64,000 bases of DNA from assembly GCA_019671005.1 (NCBI GenBank), contig CM033745.1, positions 35,243,526 through 35,307,525 of the forward strand, read 5' to 3'. The stretch is from Hibiscus mutabilis (Eukaryota; Streptophyta; Magnoliopsida; Malvales; Malvaceae). Numbering within the stretch: the stretch's first letter is position 1; each line of letters starts with the position of its first letter. Below are positions 19,806-31,246 of the stretch, in pieces. The notes under the pieces are model-generated. The model did no database searches. It was not told where the DNA came from and worked only from the letters and a program-made list of their open reading frames with translations. The position numbers and the translations under genes were made by a program.

Positions 19806-20592
19806 AAGTTCTTCCTATATAGAGCTTCGTCACCTTCCGATCTTGGAGCTCTGTGCTCTTCCTATATAGAACCCTTCGCTCTGACATCCCGAATTATGAG
19901 TCATTCCTTTCACTTTGAGACAATAAAGCTTGGAGTCCTTCCTATATAGAACTCTTTGCTTTCAACGCTGGTTTCTCCTATATAAAACCTTTTGCGCCAT
20001 TGATGGATTCTTTCCGACCGGGAGTTCTTCCTATATAGAACTGCTAGTCTTCAAATCTCGAGCCGTCAGTCCTTCCTATATAGAACTTTTGGTGTCTAAA
20101 ATCTCAGAGCTACAGGTTCTTCCTATATAGAACCTTTCACTCTAAGACAATGAAGCTCGGAGCCTTTCCTATATAAGACTCTTCGCTTTCGACACAACAG
20201 GTTTCCTATATAACCCTATGTCATAGGTGAATTGCTTTGACCGAGAGTTCTTCCTATATAGAATCTGAAGTCTTCTTCACCTTGGAGCCATCAGTCCTTC
20301 CTATATAGAACTTTTTGGCGTCTCGGAATCTCTAGAGTTACTGAGTTCTTCCTATATAGAACCTTTTACTCTAAGACAATAAAGCTTGGAGCCCTTCCTA
20401 TATAGAACTCTTCGCTTTCGACACAGCAGGATTTCTTATATAATCTTGCGTGTCATGGGTGAATTGCTTTGACTGGGAGTCCTTCCTATATAGAACTACG
20501 AGTCTTCACCCTGGAGCTGTCAGTCCTTCCTATATAGAACTTTCAGCTTCTGAAGCCTAAGAGAGAAGGATTCTTCCTATATAGAACCTCTC
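19806..20592 (-). repeat. Tandem array with TTCCTATATAGAAC core in the Tat 3' region
   Basis: About 17 copies of a degenerate ~45-bp unit, each with the plus-strand core CTTCCTATATAGAAC, lie between integrase and the LTR. They form a higher-order repeat: the leader AGACAATAAAGCTTGGAG starts at 19918, 20145 and 20374, a period of 227-229 bp with five sub-units each. Ogre elements often carry tandem repeats here that can seed satellite DNA (family knowledge). The core is itself near-palindromic around CTATATAG. Confidence 0.9.
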
Positions 20593-21600
20593 TCTAGAGC
20601 TTGAAAACATGTGTCTTTTGTATGTAAAAACATTGTTTTCTCATTTGGGATTCACCGTGATGGCCTTCGATGTTTCTTTGGATCTGCAGATACCTGTCTG
20701 AGACGAAAACAAAATGCTATGACAATTGAATGAATTGACATGCTCCTAATCCTAGTGATGCCTGACTATTCATGATGCATGAGAGTCAATATCTTGATGG
20801 GCTTGTTTTGGTCCTTATTTGATCTTGATGTCCGCTTTCTCCTTTCTTACAGGCATCGATACCCCGCTTCACTGCCAGGTTCAACCATCTCAACCTTTCT
20901 TTTTCTCCAATTATGATTTGGAATTTTAAAGTGCCCTTTCGGGTTTTCACTTTAAAGAGAGTTTTTTTGAGGGTGCCCTTCTGGTTTTCACCCAAGAGAT
21001 CTCTTTTGTTATCTCGTGTGCCTTCCTTGAATAGATAGGACATGTGCCATTGGTCATCCTACCTAGTTGTTTAAAGCTTCTCACCTTCCCTAGCCATTAT
21101 GTAGGGAATTGGAGGACGGAGTTAACATCGTTTTCTTTGATCACCTGCATTTTCAAGGTTAAATCATAGTAATGCTCCGAAATCTCTTGTTTCATTATAA
21201 TCCTATGTTATCTTATTTGACTGAAATTGACAAGAAGGCCAGGAATGGATGCTCAAAAACACGGCTTTATTGCGATTAAGGGCTTCGAGATATCTTAAAA
21301 AGAAGGGTATGACACACATGAGTTAAGTATGAAAATACAAGATCCCTCATTATCTTCGATATGAATGATATATGACCCTGTCAACCGGTGTAGAATTTTT
21401 TTGCCTGAAGCCTTCTCTTCACAATGTTCATGAAGATGCCCTTCTCTTCGGATATTCAACTTTTCAACTTACCCGAGCCGCCCTTTGCGGGTTTTCAACT
21501 CGATTCCTTCCTTTGCTTCAAGACGCCCAGTTTCGGGTTTTCGTCCTGAGCTCTCCAAATTTTTTTTTTGTTTTTTTTAGAGATAATATTTCTTGACGGC
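20593..21600 (-). other. Tat 3' untranslated region between integrase and the tandem array
   Basis: No coding region is seen. Several scattered copies of a short 'gcccttt/ctgggttttcac' phrase occur (20930-21005 and 21480-21545, plus strand), which look like a second, more degenerate repeat family. The long distance (about 1.9 kb) from integrase stop to LTR is normal for Ogre-type elements. Confidence 0.7.
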
Positions 21601-21601
21601 A

Positions 21602-22700
21602 TCAGAATTTACGAGATATTTTCAGCTCGTCCCCGTCCATTTCTGTTAGGATCAGGGCTCCTCCTGAGAAGGCCTTTTTTATGATGTACGGTCCTTCCCA
21701 GTTATGCATCCATTTTCCTCGAGAATCTTTCTGGATAGGGAGGATTCTCTTGAGTACCAGATCCCCTTCTTTGAATTCTCTTGGGCGCACCTTTTTGTTG
21801 TAAGCCTGCACCATCCGCTTTTGGTACATCTGACCATGACAAATGGCCTTTAGTCTTTTTTCGTCAATGAGATTTAGCTGGTCGAATCTGGCCTGCACCC
21901 ATTCAGCTTCTTCCAGTTTTACTTCGTTTAAGACCCGGAGGGACGAAATCTCTACCTCAATTGGGAGTATCTTGCTTGGTACCATACACGAGGAGTAGGG
22001 TGTTGCCCTGTTGACGTGCGCGAATGGACGTCCTATAAGCGAAAAGGGCAAAAGGCAACTTCTCATGCCAATCCCTCGTAGGTATCCGTAGTCTTCGCTA
22101 TGATCTTCTTTATATTCTTGTTTCTTTGCTTCCTTCGCTCCATTCATTTTAGGACGATAGACTGTGGAATTATGGTGTGTTATCTTGAATTGAGTGCACA
22201 CGTCCTTCATCATTTTGTTGTTCAGATTGGAAGCGTTGTCGGTGATGATCCTCTCTGGCAATCCGTATCGACAAATAATTTCCTTCTTTAAGAACTTACA
22301 AACTGTAGTCCTTGTGATATTAGCGTAAGACGCTGCCTCTACCCATTTAGTGAAGTAGTCTATGGCGACCAAAATGAAACGGTGCCCATTGGAGGCTTTC
22401 GGATGGATTCGCCTAATGACGTCCATGCCCCATGCTTTGCGAAAGGCCACGGAGAATTCATGGTGTGTAAAGGCGATGGGGGTGCATGAATCTTGTCAGC
22501 GTAAATTTGGCATTTGTGGCATTTCCTGGCGTAATCAATGCAATCTCCCTCCATGGTCAACCAGAAATAACCGTATCTCATAATTTTCCGGGCTATAGAC
22601 AGCCCGTTGGCGTGCGTTCCACGATTCCGTCATGTACTTTCAGCTAAGATTTCCTTCACCCCGGGCATCCCACATCTCAGCAATGTTTGATCATGACTTC
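21602..22700 (-). pseudogene. Tat integrase
   Basis: The N-terminal part (22360-22581) has YFWLTMEGDCIDYARKCHKCQ, including the CX2C half of the zinc-binding domain. A frameshift joins it to the long open frame 22450-21602. The core motifs are AIDYFTKWVEA (first Asp), ITDNASN (second Asp) and MNGAKEA (Glu), then the C-terminal VRPREFKEGDLVLKRILP and NWEGPYIIKKAFSGGALILTEMDG. The frame ends at a stop at 21602-21604. The last domain is the GPY/F-like module, and there is no chromodomain, as expected of Tat. Only one clear frameshift was seen. Confidence 0.87.
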
Positions 22701-22837
22701 TTCTATATAGGATTTCCCCATCTAGGACATATTTTGTTGCCATTTTTCTGAGCGCTTTTCTGTCATTGTCGTTTGCCCCTTCTGGATACTTTTGAAGCTT
22801 GACATATTGCAGGATGTCATAGTACCATGGATTTCCG

Positions 22838-23660
22838 TCAATATCTTCTGTATATTACAACAATGAGCAGGTTTTTCAAACGTCGCATCTCAATGGGCTT
22901 CATTTCTGCCCGTGTGTTTGTTTTAAACATGGATGCCAAGGTTGCCAATGCATCCGCCATCCGATTTTCTTCTCGGGGTAGGTAATTGAAGCTGACCCTT
23001 TCGAACTCTTTGACGAGCTCTTGGATCAATTCGTGATATTTGACCAACTTCGGGTTTTCGGTTTCTACTCCCCGCGTAATTGGTAAATGACTAAGGACGA
23101 ATCTCGAACACTCAAGTTCCTTAACCTTTCTCTCGATGGCTGAGTTCGGTCCCATGATGCAAGCTTCGTATTCAGCTATATTGTTTGTGCAGAAGAATTC
23201 CAATCTGCTGGTGAAAGGATAATAGACGTCCTCGGGTGAAATTAGCACCGCCCTATCCCATGTCCGAGGGCGTTGGAGGCTCCATCAAGTAAAGTTTCCA
23301 TGACTTATCATCAAATCTCTTCTTCGGTTGTAATGCACATCAAGTCTTCGTCTGGGAAACTAAAGTTCAATGCCTCATAGTCATCGAAGCACGACTAGCC
23401 GGAAATCTGCTACGACACTCCCTTTCTGACTTTCGATTAACATATACGATGTCGAATTCGGATAAGAGCATCCGCCATCGGGCCATCCTTCCCGTTAGCG
23501 CCGGGCGCTTCCATTAAGAACTTTAGTTGGTCTAGCTTGGATATCAACCAGGTAGTATGGTATAACATGTCTTGTCCCGAGCCGCTTGGTAGCCCAAACT
23601 AGAGCACAACACGGCTCTCTGACCTTTGGCGGGTACCGTGTTTCGCAATCATTGAATTTT
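22838..23660 (-). pseudogene. Tat RNase H region
   Basis: After RT, the minus-strand reading 23248-22838 contains FFCTNNIAEYEACIMG, a long connector, and NYLPREENRMADALATLASM, the start and end of an RNase H fold of the plant Tat type. The stretch 23250-23660 holds the RT-RNase H connection in broken frames ('AIYYLSEKF', 'TRYPPKVRE'-like residues are visible). Some Tat/Ogre elements have a second RNase H of cellular type (family knowledge). I cannot assign both copies here from reading alone. Confidence 0.75.
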
Positions 23661-25027
23661 TCGCTTAGGTAATAGATGGCTTGCTCCTTTTTCTTGACTC
23701 ATCGTGTTGCCCCAGTACACATCCCATTGAATTCTTGAAGACTGTTAAGTAGAGAATTAGTGGTCGACTGTGCATCGTGCGACTAAAATTAGAGCATTTG
23801 TCGTACTTTTTGATCTTTTCTAGGGCTTTTTGACATTCTTCATCCCATACGCCAGGATTATTTTTTCTAAGAAGTCTCAAGACCGGGTCGCATTGGTTGG
23901 TTAATTGGGAAATGAAACGAGAGATATAATTCAGCCTCCCCAGAAAACTGCGGACTTCCTTCTGCGTGCGGGGTGGTTAAAGGTCCTGGATGGCTTTCAC
24001 TTTATCCGGATCAATCTCAATCCCTCTTCTGCTTACTACAAATCCTAAGAGTTTTCCAGAAGTAACGGCGAAGGTACACTTGGCAGGATTGAGCCTCAGT
24101 TGGTACTTCCGTAGTCTTTGGAATAGTTTTCTCAAGTTCTGTAGGTGCTCTTCCTCTGTTCAGGATTTGGCAATCATATCATCCACGTATACTTCTATTT
24201 CTTTGTGCATCATGTCATGGAAGAGAGTCACCATTGCTCTTTGGTATGTTGCCCCTGCGTTCTTTAGTCCAAACGGCATCACTTGATAACAAAAAGTACC
24301 CCACATGGTTATGAATGTGGTTTTCTCCATGTCGTTAGGATCCATCTTTATCTGGTTGTATCCTGAGAAGCCGTCCATGAAGGAAAACCATGAGTGTCCT
24401 GCGGTGTTGTCAACCAGCGTGCCAATATGTGGCAAAGGGAAGTTGTCTTTAGGGCTAGCTCGATTCAGATCCCTATAATCTACACACATACGAACTTTCC
24501 CGTCTTTCTTTTGGTCTTTGGTACAATGTTTGCAACCCACGGGGTATTTGGCTACCTCCAAGAATCCAGCATCAAATTGCTTTTTCACTTCTTCTCGGAT
24601 TTTTAACAACATATCCGGCCTCATTCCCTAAGTTTTTCTTTGTCTTGGTTTGCACTCCGATTTTGTTGGCAATTTGTGCACCACTATGTCGGTATTCAAC
24701 CCCGACATATCTTGATAAGTCCAGGTGAAGACATCCTTGAATTCCTGAAGTAGGGCTATCAGTTCATGCTTGGTTTTTGAGGAAATAGTCGTTCCTATTT
24801 TTATTTCTTTTCTCGCTTCTTCAGTCCCCAAGTTGACAATTTTGCGTTTTTCTTCTTGGTGGGGCATAATCGCCTTTCTTCTTCGTCGTCCACCATTCTC
24901 TTTAACTCTTCCGGGACCTCAATTTCTATTTCATCATATCCTTCCTCAATTTCCTCCGAGACCTCGGGGCATTGAAATTTACTCGAGATTTGATCCGGTA
25001 TCATTCATATCGTCAATCATGAGCGAC
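23661..25027 (-). pseudogene. Tat reverse transcriptase
   Basis: Exon 2 of the presumed spliced transcript. Its start is an acidic linker (24801-25004, CPEVSEEIEEGYDEIEIEVPEELKRM). RT follows from 24867: a TAG at 24625, then EVKKQFDAGFLEVAKYP, KVRMCVDYRDLNRASPKDNFPLP, FSFMDGFSGYNQIKM and YQVMPFGLKNAGATYQRAM. The catalytic motif is YVDDMIAKS, near 24165-24190, followed by a stop where Ser/Arg-type codons are normal. The thumb (LRLNPAKCTFAV, then EVRSFLGRLNYISRFI) is readable at 24110-23920. One frameshift lies near 24985 and there are a few stops. YVDD is normal for this lineage. Confidence 0.88.
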
Positions 25028-25240
25028 CTGCAATAAATGAGAATGAATTGTATTGGGAAAGAGATGGCTTTACATGAAGGGAATGAATATGAAGAATGCA
25101 TGAATGGAATAAATGAGACTTTGGTCATTTTTAAGAAAGTGGGGATATTTTCATTTCAATCAAAAAGTTAACATAAGTGCCCCATACAAGAGATCCCCAT
25201 TGTTTATGGGCAAAAACAAAAGGTTGATTCGGAACATTAC
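25028..25240 (-). other. Putative spliceosomal intron between protease and RT of Tat
   Basis: On the minus strand a donor GA|GTAATG (25240 down) directly overlaps the stop of the upstream frame, RNRSE-stop. An acceptor with a T-rich lead, TTTATTGCAG|GTCGCTC, ends at 25028. Removing the 213 bases extends the upstream frame (GAG TCG CTC ATG ATT GAC GAT) into the linker before RT. Ogre elements are known for a spliced intron at this place. The donor choice is inferred, and a frameshift soon after the junction weakens the test. Confidence 0.6.
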
Positions 25241-25732
25241 TCTGATCTATTCCTAAAAACTACAGGTAGATCAATGCAGCTCCAGTTATCGAGTGTTTCC
25301 CCGGGATGGCAAGGGCGGATGTTGGTCAACATTTTGCTACCTCGGTTCTTTTCAGCTATCATGTTGATGTACATCCCTTCAAATGATTTACTGCGTATTT
25401 CCTCCTGGTTAAGTTCATCATTTTTCTTCATTGCCTCTCCAATATCTTGACTGCTGGTAGAACCCTCTCGGAGATGAAAGTGGCTTTCAAACTAGGAAAG
25501 GACATCGACCTCCACGGAATGTCTTCTCCTTTAGATCTGGCTTTTCTTTGCTCCTCCTTTCTCTTATATTCCTCTTTCTTACGTTGGACACTTGGTTGGT
25601 AACCCAATCAAACGATCCTTCTTGGTTATCATATTCTTGGGTCTCGGGTTTCCCTTGTAATTTCTTCCCTAGCCCTTTTCCTATTTTGGCTCCTCGGCCC
25701 GAGTTTTCTGACGGTCATCTTGGTACAATTAG
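25241..25732 (-). pseudogene. Tat post-protease linker (exon 1 end)
   Basis: The last open part, 25431-25241, reads MKKNDELNQEEIRSKSFEGMYINMIAEKNRGSKML and then ETLDNWSCIDLPVVFRN, ending at the presumed donor. The stretch before it (25440-25730) is in broken frames and rich in Arg, Lys and Glu. I recognise this as the segment between protease and RT in Ogre-type polyproteins. No enzymatic motif is visible. Confidence 0.65.
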
Positions 25733-27310
25733 ATAAACTGGGGTAGGGGATCCGACTTCCTTCTAAAACGAATGTGGCATTTACTAGTTCCAATGCTCGG
25801 AACGAGCATTCCGCAAAGATCTTCATTATTTTGAATGTAGGGGTATATCGATGTCACCGAAGCAACAAATTCATGCTCCGCCTCTACTGTGACCAATTTG
25901 CCTTCAACTACAAATTTTAATTTTTGATGTAATGATGAGGGGACAACTCCTGCGGAGTGGATCCACGGTCTTCCCAACAAGCGGTGTAAGATGGCTTTAT
26001 GTCCATCACCACAAAATCGATCACATATTGGTTGGTCCGATCAATAGGGGCACCTCAATTTTCCCCATTGTTCCTTTTTGCGTACCATCAAAGGCTCTTA
26101 CCGAGTTGTGGCAAGGCTTTAGGTGCGAACCATCTATTGGCAATTTTTGCAGGGTTACCATAGGCAAGACATTCAATGCTGACCCGTTGTCGATCAATAA
26201 TACGCCGTAATACATACCCTTTGCGGTGGGTAGTGATGTTAAGGGCTTTGGTAGACCCATTCCTCCCCTCCGGATCTCATCATCACTGAATGTGATATGA
26301 TTATAGGCAGTAATATGCCCTACTATCATGTCCAGGTTTGATACAGAAATGTCTTGGGGCACAAAAGTTTGATTCAACACTTTTAATAGCATCTCCCGAT
26401 GCTTCTCTGAACTCAAGAGTAACTCCAAAGATTGTGATCTGGCGGTTGTTTTCGTAGTTGTTCCACTACTACTGTACTCGCTATGTCTCAAGAACTTTAG
26501 AAATTCTTTGGCCTGGGCCTCGGTTCTGGGTTCATTTATCTTTTGGGGAGGTTCTTCTCCAAATATCTGCGTAGGGCTAACTGCTGTACTCTTCCCCCTA
26601 TCTTTTTCAGCCGCTTTCAAAGCCTCGGAGGAATAACATCGGCCGCTCCTTGTGAAATGGCCTGCCTCACCAACGTTCACATCGTTCTGGCTTTGTTGGT
26701 CTTCCAGCGTAGGCTCTTTTACCTGTTCGTGTTCTGATTTTTCTGGCATGGTCACATTCACAGCATAATTCCAGGGAATTTGTCGCATATCTTTGAATGG
26801 GAATGGAGATGGTGCTGAAATGATGATCTTGGGATTTATTTTGCTGGTTTCTCCTTGGGAGACACCTGCATTTCCTGTCCTGGGAGAGATGATAAAAGGT
26901 CTATCTTTCCCGTATTTAGTTTTGGGGCTATCTGTCATGTGTACGTCTGATCCCTTCTTTCCCATGGGCTCCTCAAAGAATTCAATTTGTTTTTCATTCA
27001 TCAATTTCTGCACCAATTTCTTGAACTCGTCACATTCTTGGATATCATGCCCTTCAGTCTGATGGAATTCGCAATACTCTCCACATTCCTTCTGCCTTAT
27101 TATCATGCCTTTGTTGATCACACGAGCCATGCATAATTGTTGAAATACCCACCGTAAAGGAGACTTGATTTCTGACACGTCATCCTTTATCCTCCTGGTA
27201 AAGCTTTCTTCTATGACATTAACTCCTCTGCTCCCATGATTGGGTAGCGGGTTGTTGGCTACACTCGGCTCTTCAAACTTCAATATCCCATAATCGATTA
27301 AATTCTGCAC
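25733..27310 (-). pseudogene. Tat gag C-terminus and protease
   Basis: The long open frame 27310-26021 begins with LVQ-like LIDYGILKFEEPS. It has a zinc-knuckle-like CEFHQTEGHDIQECDEFKKL near 27075-27020, a charged disordered linker, and the protease with LLIDNGSALNVLP near 26200-26160. Asp-Asn-Gly-Ser replaces Asp-Ser/Thr-Gly, which is usual in Ogre-type proteases. A frameshift at about 26021 moves the end of the protease to 25980-25733, where LGRPWIHSAGVVPSSLHQKLKF gives the second conserved strand. It is otherwise well preserved. Confidence 0.85.
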
Positions 27311-28665
27311 AAGCTTTTTGAAGGCAAGGCAGTTCTCAGTGGGATGTCCAGGGGTACCGCCGTGATAGTCTCAATGTGTGCTTGGATTGTACCAAGGTGG
27401 GAAGGGCGGATTGATGGGCGTAACGATATATGGTCGGACCAGGTCTGCTTCATACAACTGGGAATAAAGCTCTGAGTATGAAACAGGTAGTGGGTGAAAG
27501 TTCTCCTCTCTTTCTCTTTTCTGGTGACTCTCTCATCTCTTTGATTTGAATTTTGTGTTTTTCCCACAGGTGCTTGTGGCTGTGAGACTATGAAGTTCTT
27601 CGGGGCGGTATAGGTGCTGGTGGTGTTTACTTCATTTCTCTTGTTGTACTTTCGAGACCCTTCCCCACCATCAATTCTGCCGCTCTTAATTGCCAGTTCG
27701 AGAGACTCCCCAGTCCTGATCAAGTCGGCAAAACACTATGTTGTGTTATTAATGAGGTGGTCAAAGAGTGCCCCTTTCAGAGTATTGACAAATAATGGCG
27801 TGATTTCATGCTCCGGGATAGGTGGCTGGATTTGGGCGGCCACTTCTCTCCACCTTTGGGCATATTGTCGCAGGCTTTCATTGGACTTTTGCCCCATATT
27901 TTCTAACATAATTCTGCTAGGGATCATGTCTGTTACATGTTTGTATTGCTCGGAAAATGCTTTAGACAAATATTTCCATGTCTTGACATTTGCCTTGCTC
28001 AGCTGAGTGTACCAACGTAACGCCGCTCCAGTTAGACTATCTTGGAAACAATGGATCAGCAGCTTTTCGTCTCTATGGTAAGCCGCCATTTTTCTACAAT
28101 ACATCGTTATGTGTACAGAAGAACATGTGGTTCCATCATATTTATCGAACTCTGGCGTTTTGAATTTTGTCGGCAAGACAAGATCAGACACCAGACTTAG
28201 GTCACTAGCGTCATTTCCTGATTCTTCATTTGATTGTAACGCTTTAAATTTTTCTTCCATGAGGCGAAATCTTTCTTCCCATTTTTTTTCTACCTCACTC
28301 CTGATCCTTTCGACCATGTTTAGGTCCGGCACTTCTTCTTCATAAAGTGCTTCAGTATCGAGGGGTTGAGTCTCAGGTGCCCCTATTTGAAAGCTGGAAG
28401 ACATTCCTGCAGGGTCAATATACACATTTCTAGCTTGGTTTGGTGCAGTTGGTTGAACCTTGAAGTGAGCCGGGGTACCTTCTGGCTCTGGAACATTTTC
28501 TCCTTCTACTCGTTTTCCAAGACTTTTTGCCAGCAATGTAGTTATGTCAGATACTATAGATGTTTGTGACTGCGCAATCTGATCACTAAGGCTTCTGTGG
28601 GCCTCTTCAAGCCTTGACTCGAGCTCTCTTTGCCCTCTTTCTAGACTGATTATTCTTTCTTCCAT
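27298..28665 (-). pseudogene. gag: Tat gag
   Basis: Capsid precursor. The start ATG at 28665 opens MEERIISLERGQRELESRLEEAH, an N-terminal coiled coil of about 40 residues. The capsid domain is at residues ~165-309 (FKTPEFDKYDGTTCSSVHITMYCRKM, then CFQDSLTGAALRWYTQL, MGQKSNESLRQYAQRWREVAAQI). The frame breaks at 27736 and continues in another frame to 27298 after a GES..LA.KSGRI segment. A second zinc-binding-like HxDYHGGTPGHPTENC segment is readable near 27370-27330 only by frameshift. It matches Retrotrans_gag-type proteins of the Tat lineage. Confidence 0.85.
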
Positions 28666-28669
28666 AGCT

Positions 28670-29114
28670 TTCTTTGTAGCCGGGTAAAGTATAGGTGATG
28701 AATGATTGCGGGTTAACTACATATAATGCCACAATATTCATATTGTTAATATGGTTGCAGAAAATAAATGCATGTACAATGATGCGAATATTATGATGCA
28801 AATGCAAGAATGCATGCAGACAAGGTACTGATTCCGATGGTAATCACCCTTTTGAACTACTTCCACGGGAATTAAAGGGTCTTGATTACAACAAAATTCG
28901 TGTTACAAAGTAAAGATCCCTAGTACAAAAGATCTAATTATAACACAGAGTCCTATAGATAGACTTTAGCTCTATCTCCTAACTTTCCAATTGCCTTGAG
29001 CAGCTTGAGGAACCTAGGAGCTTCTTCCATTCCCGGGGCTATAAAAGGTCGGAGTGTTTCAGCCTCGACAGCTAAATCATTTACATGTCGCGGCGACTGT
29101 TTGTATGTCCACCA
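28670..29114 (-). other. Spacer between Tat ORF1 and gag
   Basis: No supported gene. The sequence is AT-rich with no homology I recognise. In Ogre-type elements a non-coding spacer separates ORF1 from gag, so how gag is translated from the genomic RNA is not evident from the sequence. Confidence 0.6.
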
Positions 29115-31246
29115 TTAGGTTTGCGTAATCTTGGTCCCCGTCTGTACCATTCGAGCAGCGTCGCGTAATCTCTTACCTCGCCAATAGGTGTCCCCTCCTG
29201 CTGCAGCTTCCTCGAACACATTAATTCTTTCCTTGTAATCCTCTACAATTGCTTGAGGGACCCAATCCGTGCTTGTAACACACCCACCTCTCGTTCTCTT
29301 TCCCGCAGCTCGTGAAGTTATTCTATGGTAGTACATTGAAGTGAGTGTTCGACTTACGCCACCTTTCCTTTTAATTCATCATTTTGACTTTGGCTTTGCT
29401 CCAACCTCTGAATAGTGTCATCGCACAGTTTTTCTGCATTTCTAATGATCTGTTTAGGCTATTCATGGATTTTCTTTTCCATACGGTGACACTTTCTCTT
29501 TCATGATGGACAGCTTGTTTTCCCTTGCTGATTTCTTTGTCGAATCTTTCTTTCTCTTGATCAATGGCCTTCTTGGCGGACCGTTTTTCTTCCTCCATAG
29601 CCAAACGGCAGCTTTCAATCTCTTTTTCGATCGCTCTTTTGTTAATTTCTCGTTCTTCTTCCATCAAACGGATGCCGTTCATTCTTTCTCTTTCCACAAC
29701 TACGAACTAACTCCGGCCGGCCTTTTGTATTTTTGCTTGTAACAGGAGGGCATCTTTTTGATAAAGAGTATTTTTGTCGCTTAAGTCTGCATTCAATTTC
29801 TTTAATTGCCTAATGATCCCGTCTCGCTCATCAACTTCTAAGCTTGCCTTATAGAGCTCGCTCGCATGTTGGGTCTGTTGAATGTCCATTTTCCTTTTAA
29901 CTTCTTCGAGTTCACTCCTTAAGATGTCGGCTTCGGACGGTACCACCCTTGTGAGCTCTTCGAGTGACACTGCTGGTCCTTGATCAGATTCAGGGATCAC
30001 ATTATTAACCCTCAAATGTCTCCAAAGGTCGTAATCTGGGGTAGTCATGTGCTCGGTATCTCCTTCCACCCTGATCCGATAACAATGATCCCAGGCCCTC
30101 ATGATGGTCTGAATTTTTCCTTTGAACTCCCCTTTGAAAAGAAATTCAATTTGGCTTAATCCGGCGGTATTGGGAATGAACTGTCGTGATCTGAACTGCC
30201 GAGATACTAAAAGCGGGGCACAAGCGATCCCTCCATGCAATCCCAACATCATCAGCCAGTTGAAGTCACCACAACTGTATAGAAAATAATTAACTTTACC
30301 GAGCCATGGGACCCTCCATGCTATGTCTTCATCTTGAATGTTCCTGAAGAAACTGGTCCACATTTTTGTTTTCAAATCCTCTCGCCATTCCTTTGCTAAG
30401 TATTCTCGTAAAGGCGAAAAACCTTGGAAGGATATCCCCGGCAGGATTCTTGTCGGCATCTTCCACATGTGACTCTGAATCCATACTTGTAATAGCTGTG
30501 CGCAGCCTCGAAAACGTCCTTCTTCATGTTTCCGGCTAGCATTTAAGGAAATGAAAGTCTCGACCAAGATTGTTGGTACTGGGTTTGCTTTTCGTTTCAC
30601 CCGCTCAAACAAATCCAGAATGGCTATGTCAATGTTCCCGAGTACTCTGGGAAAGATCACCAAGCCATATATTCCTAAAGCGAATAGTTCCATTTTCTTT
30701 GCCTCGTCTGGATGTGTTGATATGATGTCCCGAATACTCTCCCATGCAAGGACTGTATTATCTCCTCGGATTTGAAGGAGGCCAATAACCCAATCGTCAC
30801 TCATTCCCGCAAAGGTTTTGAGTTTCGCAGTGTAATTCTGATTCCTTGGAGGCTTCGCGTAGATCCAATCTTCCGAATATTTTTTTCTGGTTAAAAGCGC
30901 GTGTATTCTTCTACCGTAGGCATCATGTCCTGCCCATTAAGGTGAAGAAGCGACAAAAAGCGATTCAGAATCGGACTATAGCTCGGAGTAGGGGCTGGTT
31001 AATCCGAACATATAATAGCTGTGCGATGTCGCCATAACTATTGCAGAACAGGTCTTGTAGGTCTTGGTCCCATCTTTCCCAAATATTTTGAAGATCCCAT
31101 AAGTCGTTTTGTTGGAGACTCACATAAGTGTATCCTGCTATTATGCGTTCGTTTGGCAAACTGTCTCCTTGGATTTTCTGATTGACCTCTGACCAATGTC
31201 TGACTGACAAATTAAGCTCTTCTTTCCTAAGACACTTTTTTTCCAT
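29115..31246 (-). pseudogene. Tat/Ogre ORF1 (protein of unknown function upstream of gag)
   Basis: A broken ORF starts at ATG 31246 (MEKKCLRKEELNLSVRHWSEV). It contains SYGDIAQLLYVRINQPLLRAIVRF, then a stop, and continues in 30804-29707 (MSDDWVIGLLQIRGDNTVLAW..., FALGIYGLVIFPRVLGNIDIAILDLFERV, RILPGISFQGFSPLREYLAKEWRE). The C-terminal third, 29900-29371, is a long charged coiled coil (EEEREINKRAIEKEIESCRLAMEEEKRS). A further piece is at 29336-29115. This is the extra ORF that marks Ogre elements; its function is not known. There is one stop near 30965 and at least two frame breaks. I see no catalytic motif and no membrane segment. Confidence 0.82.
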
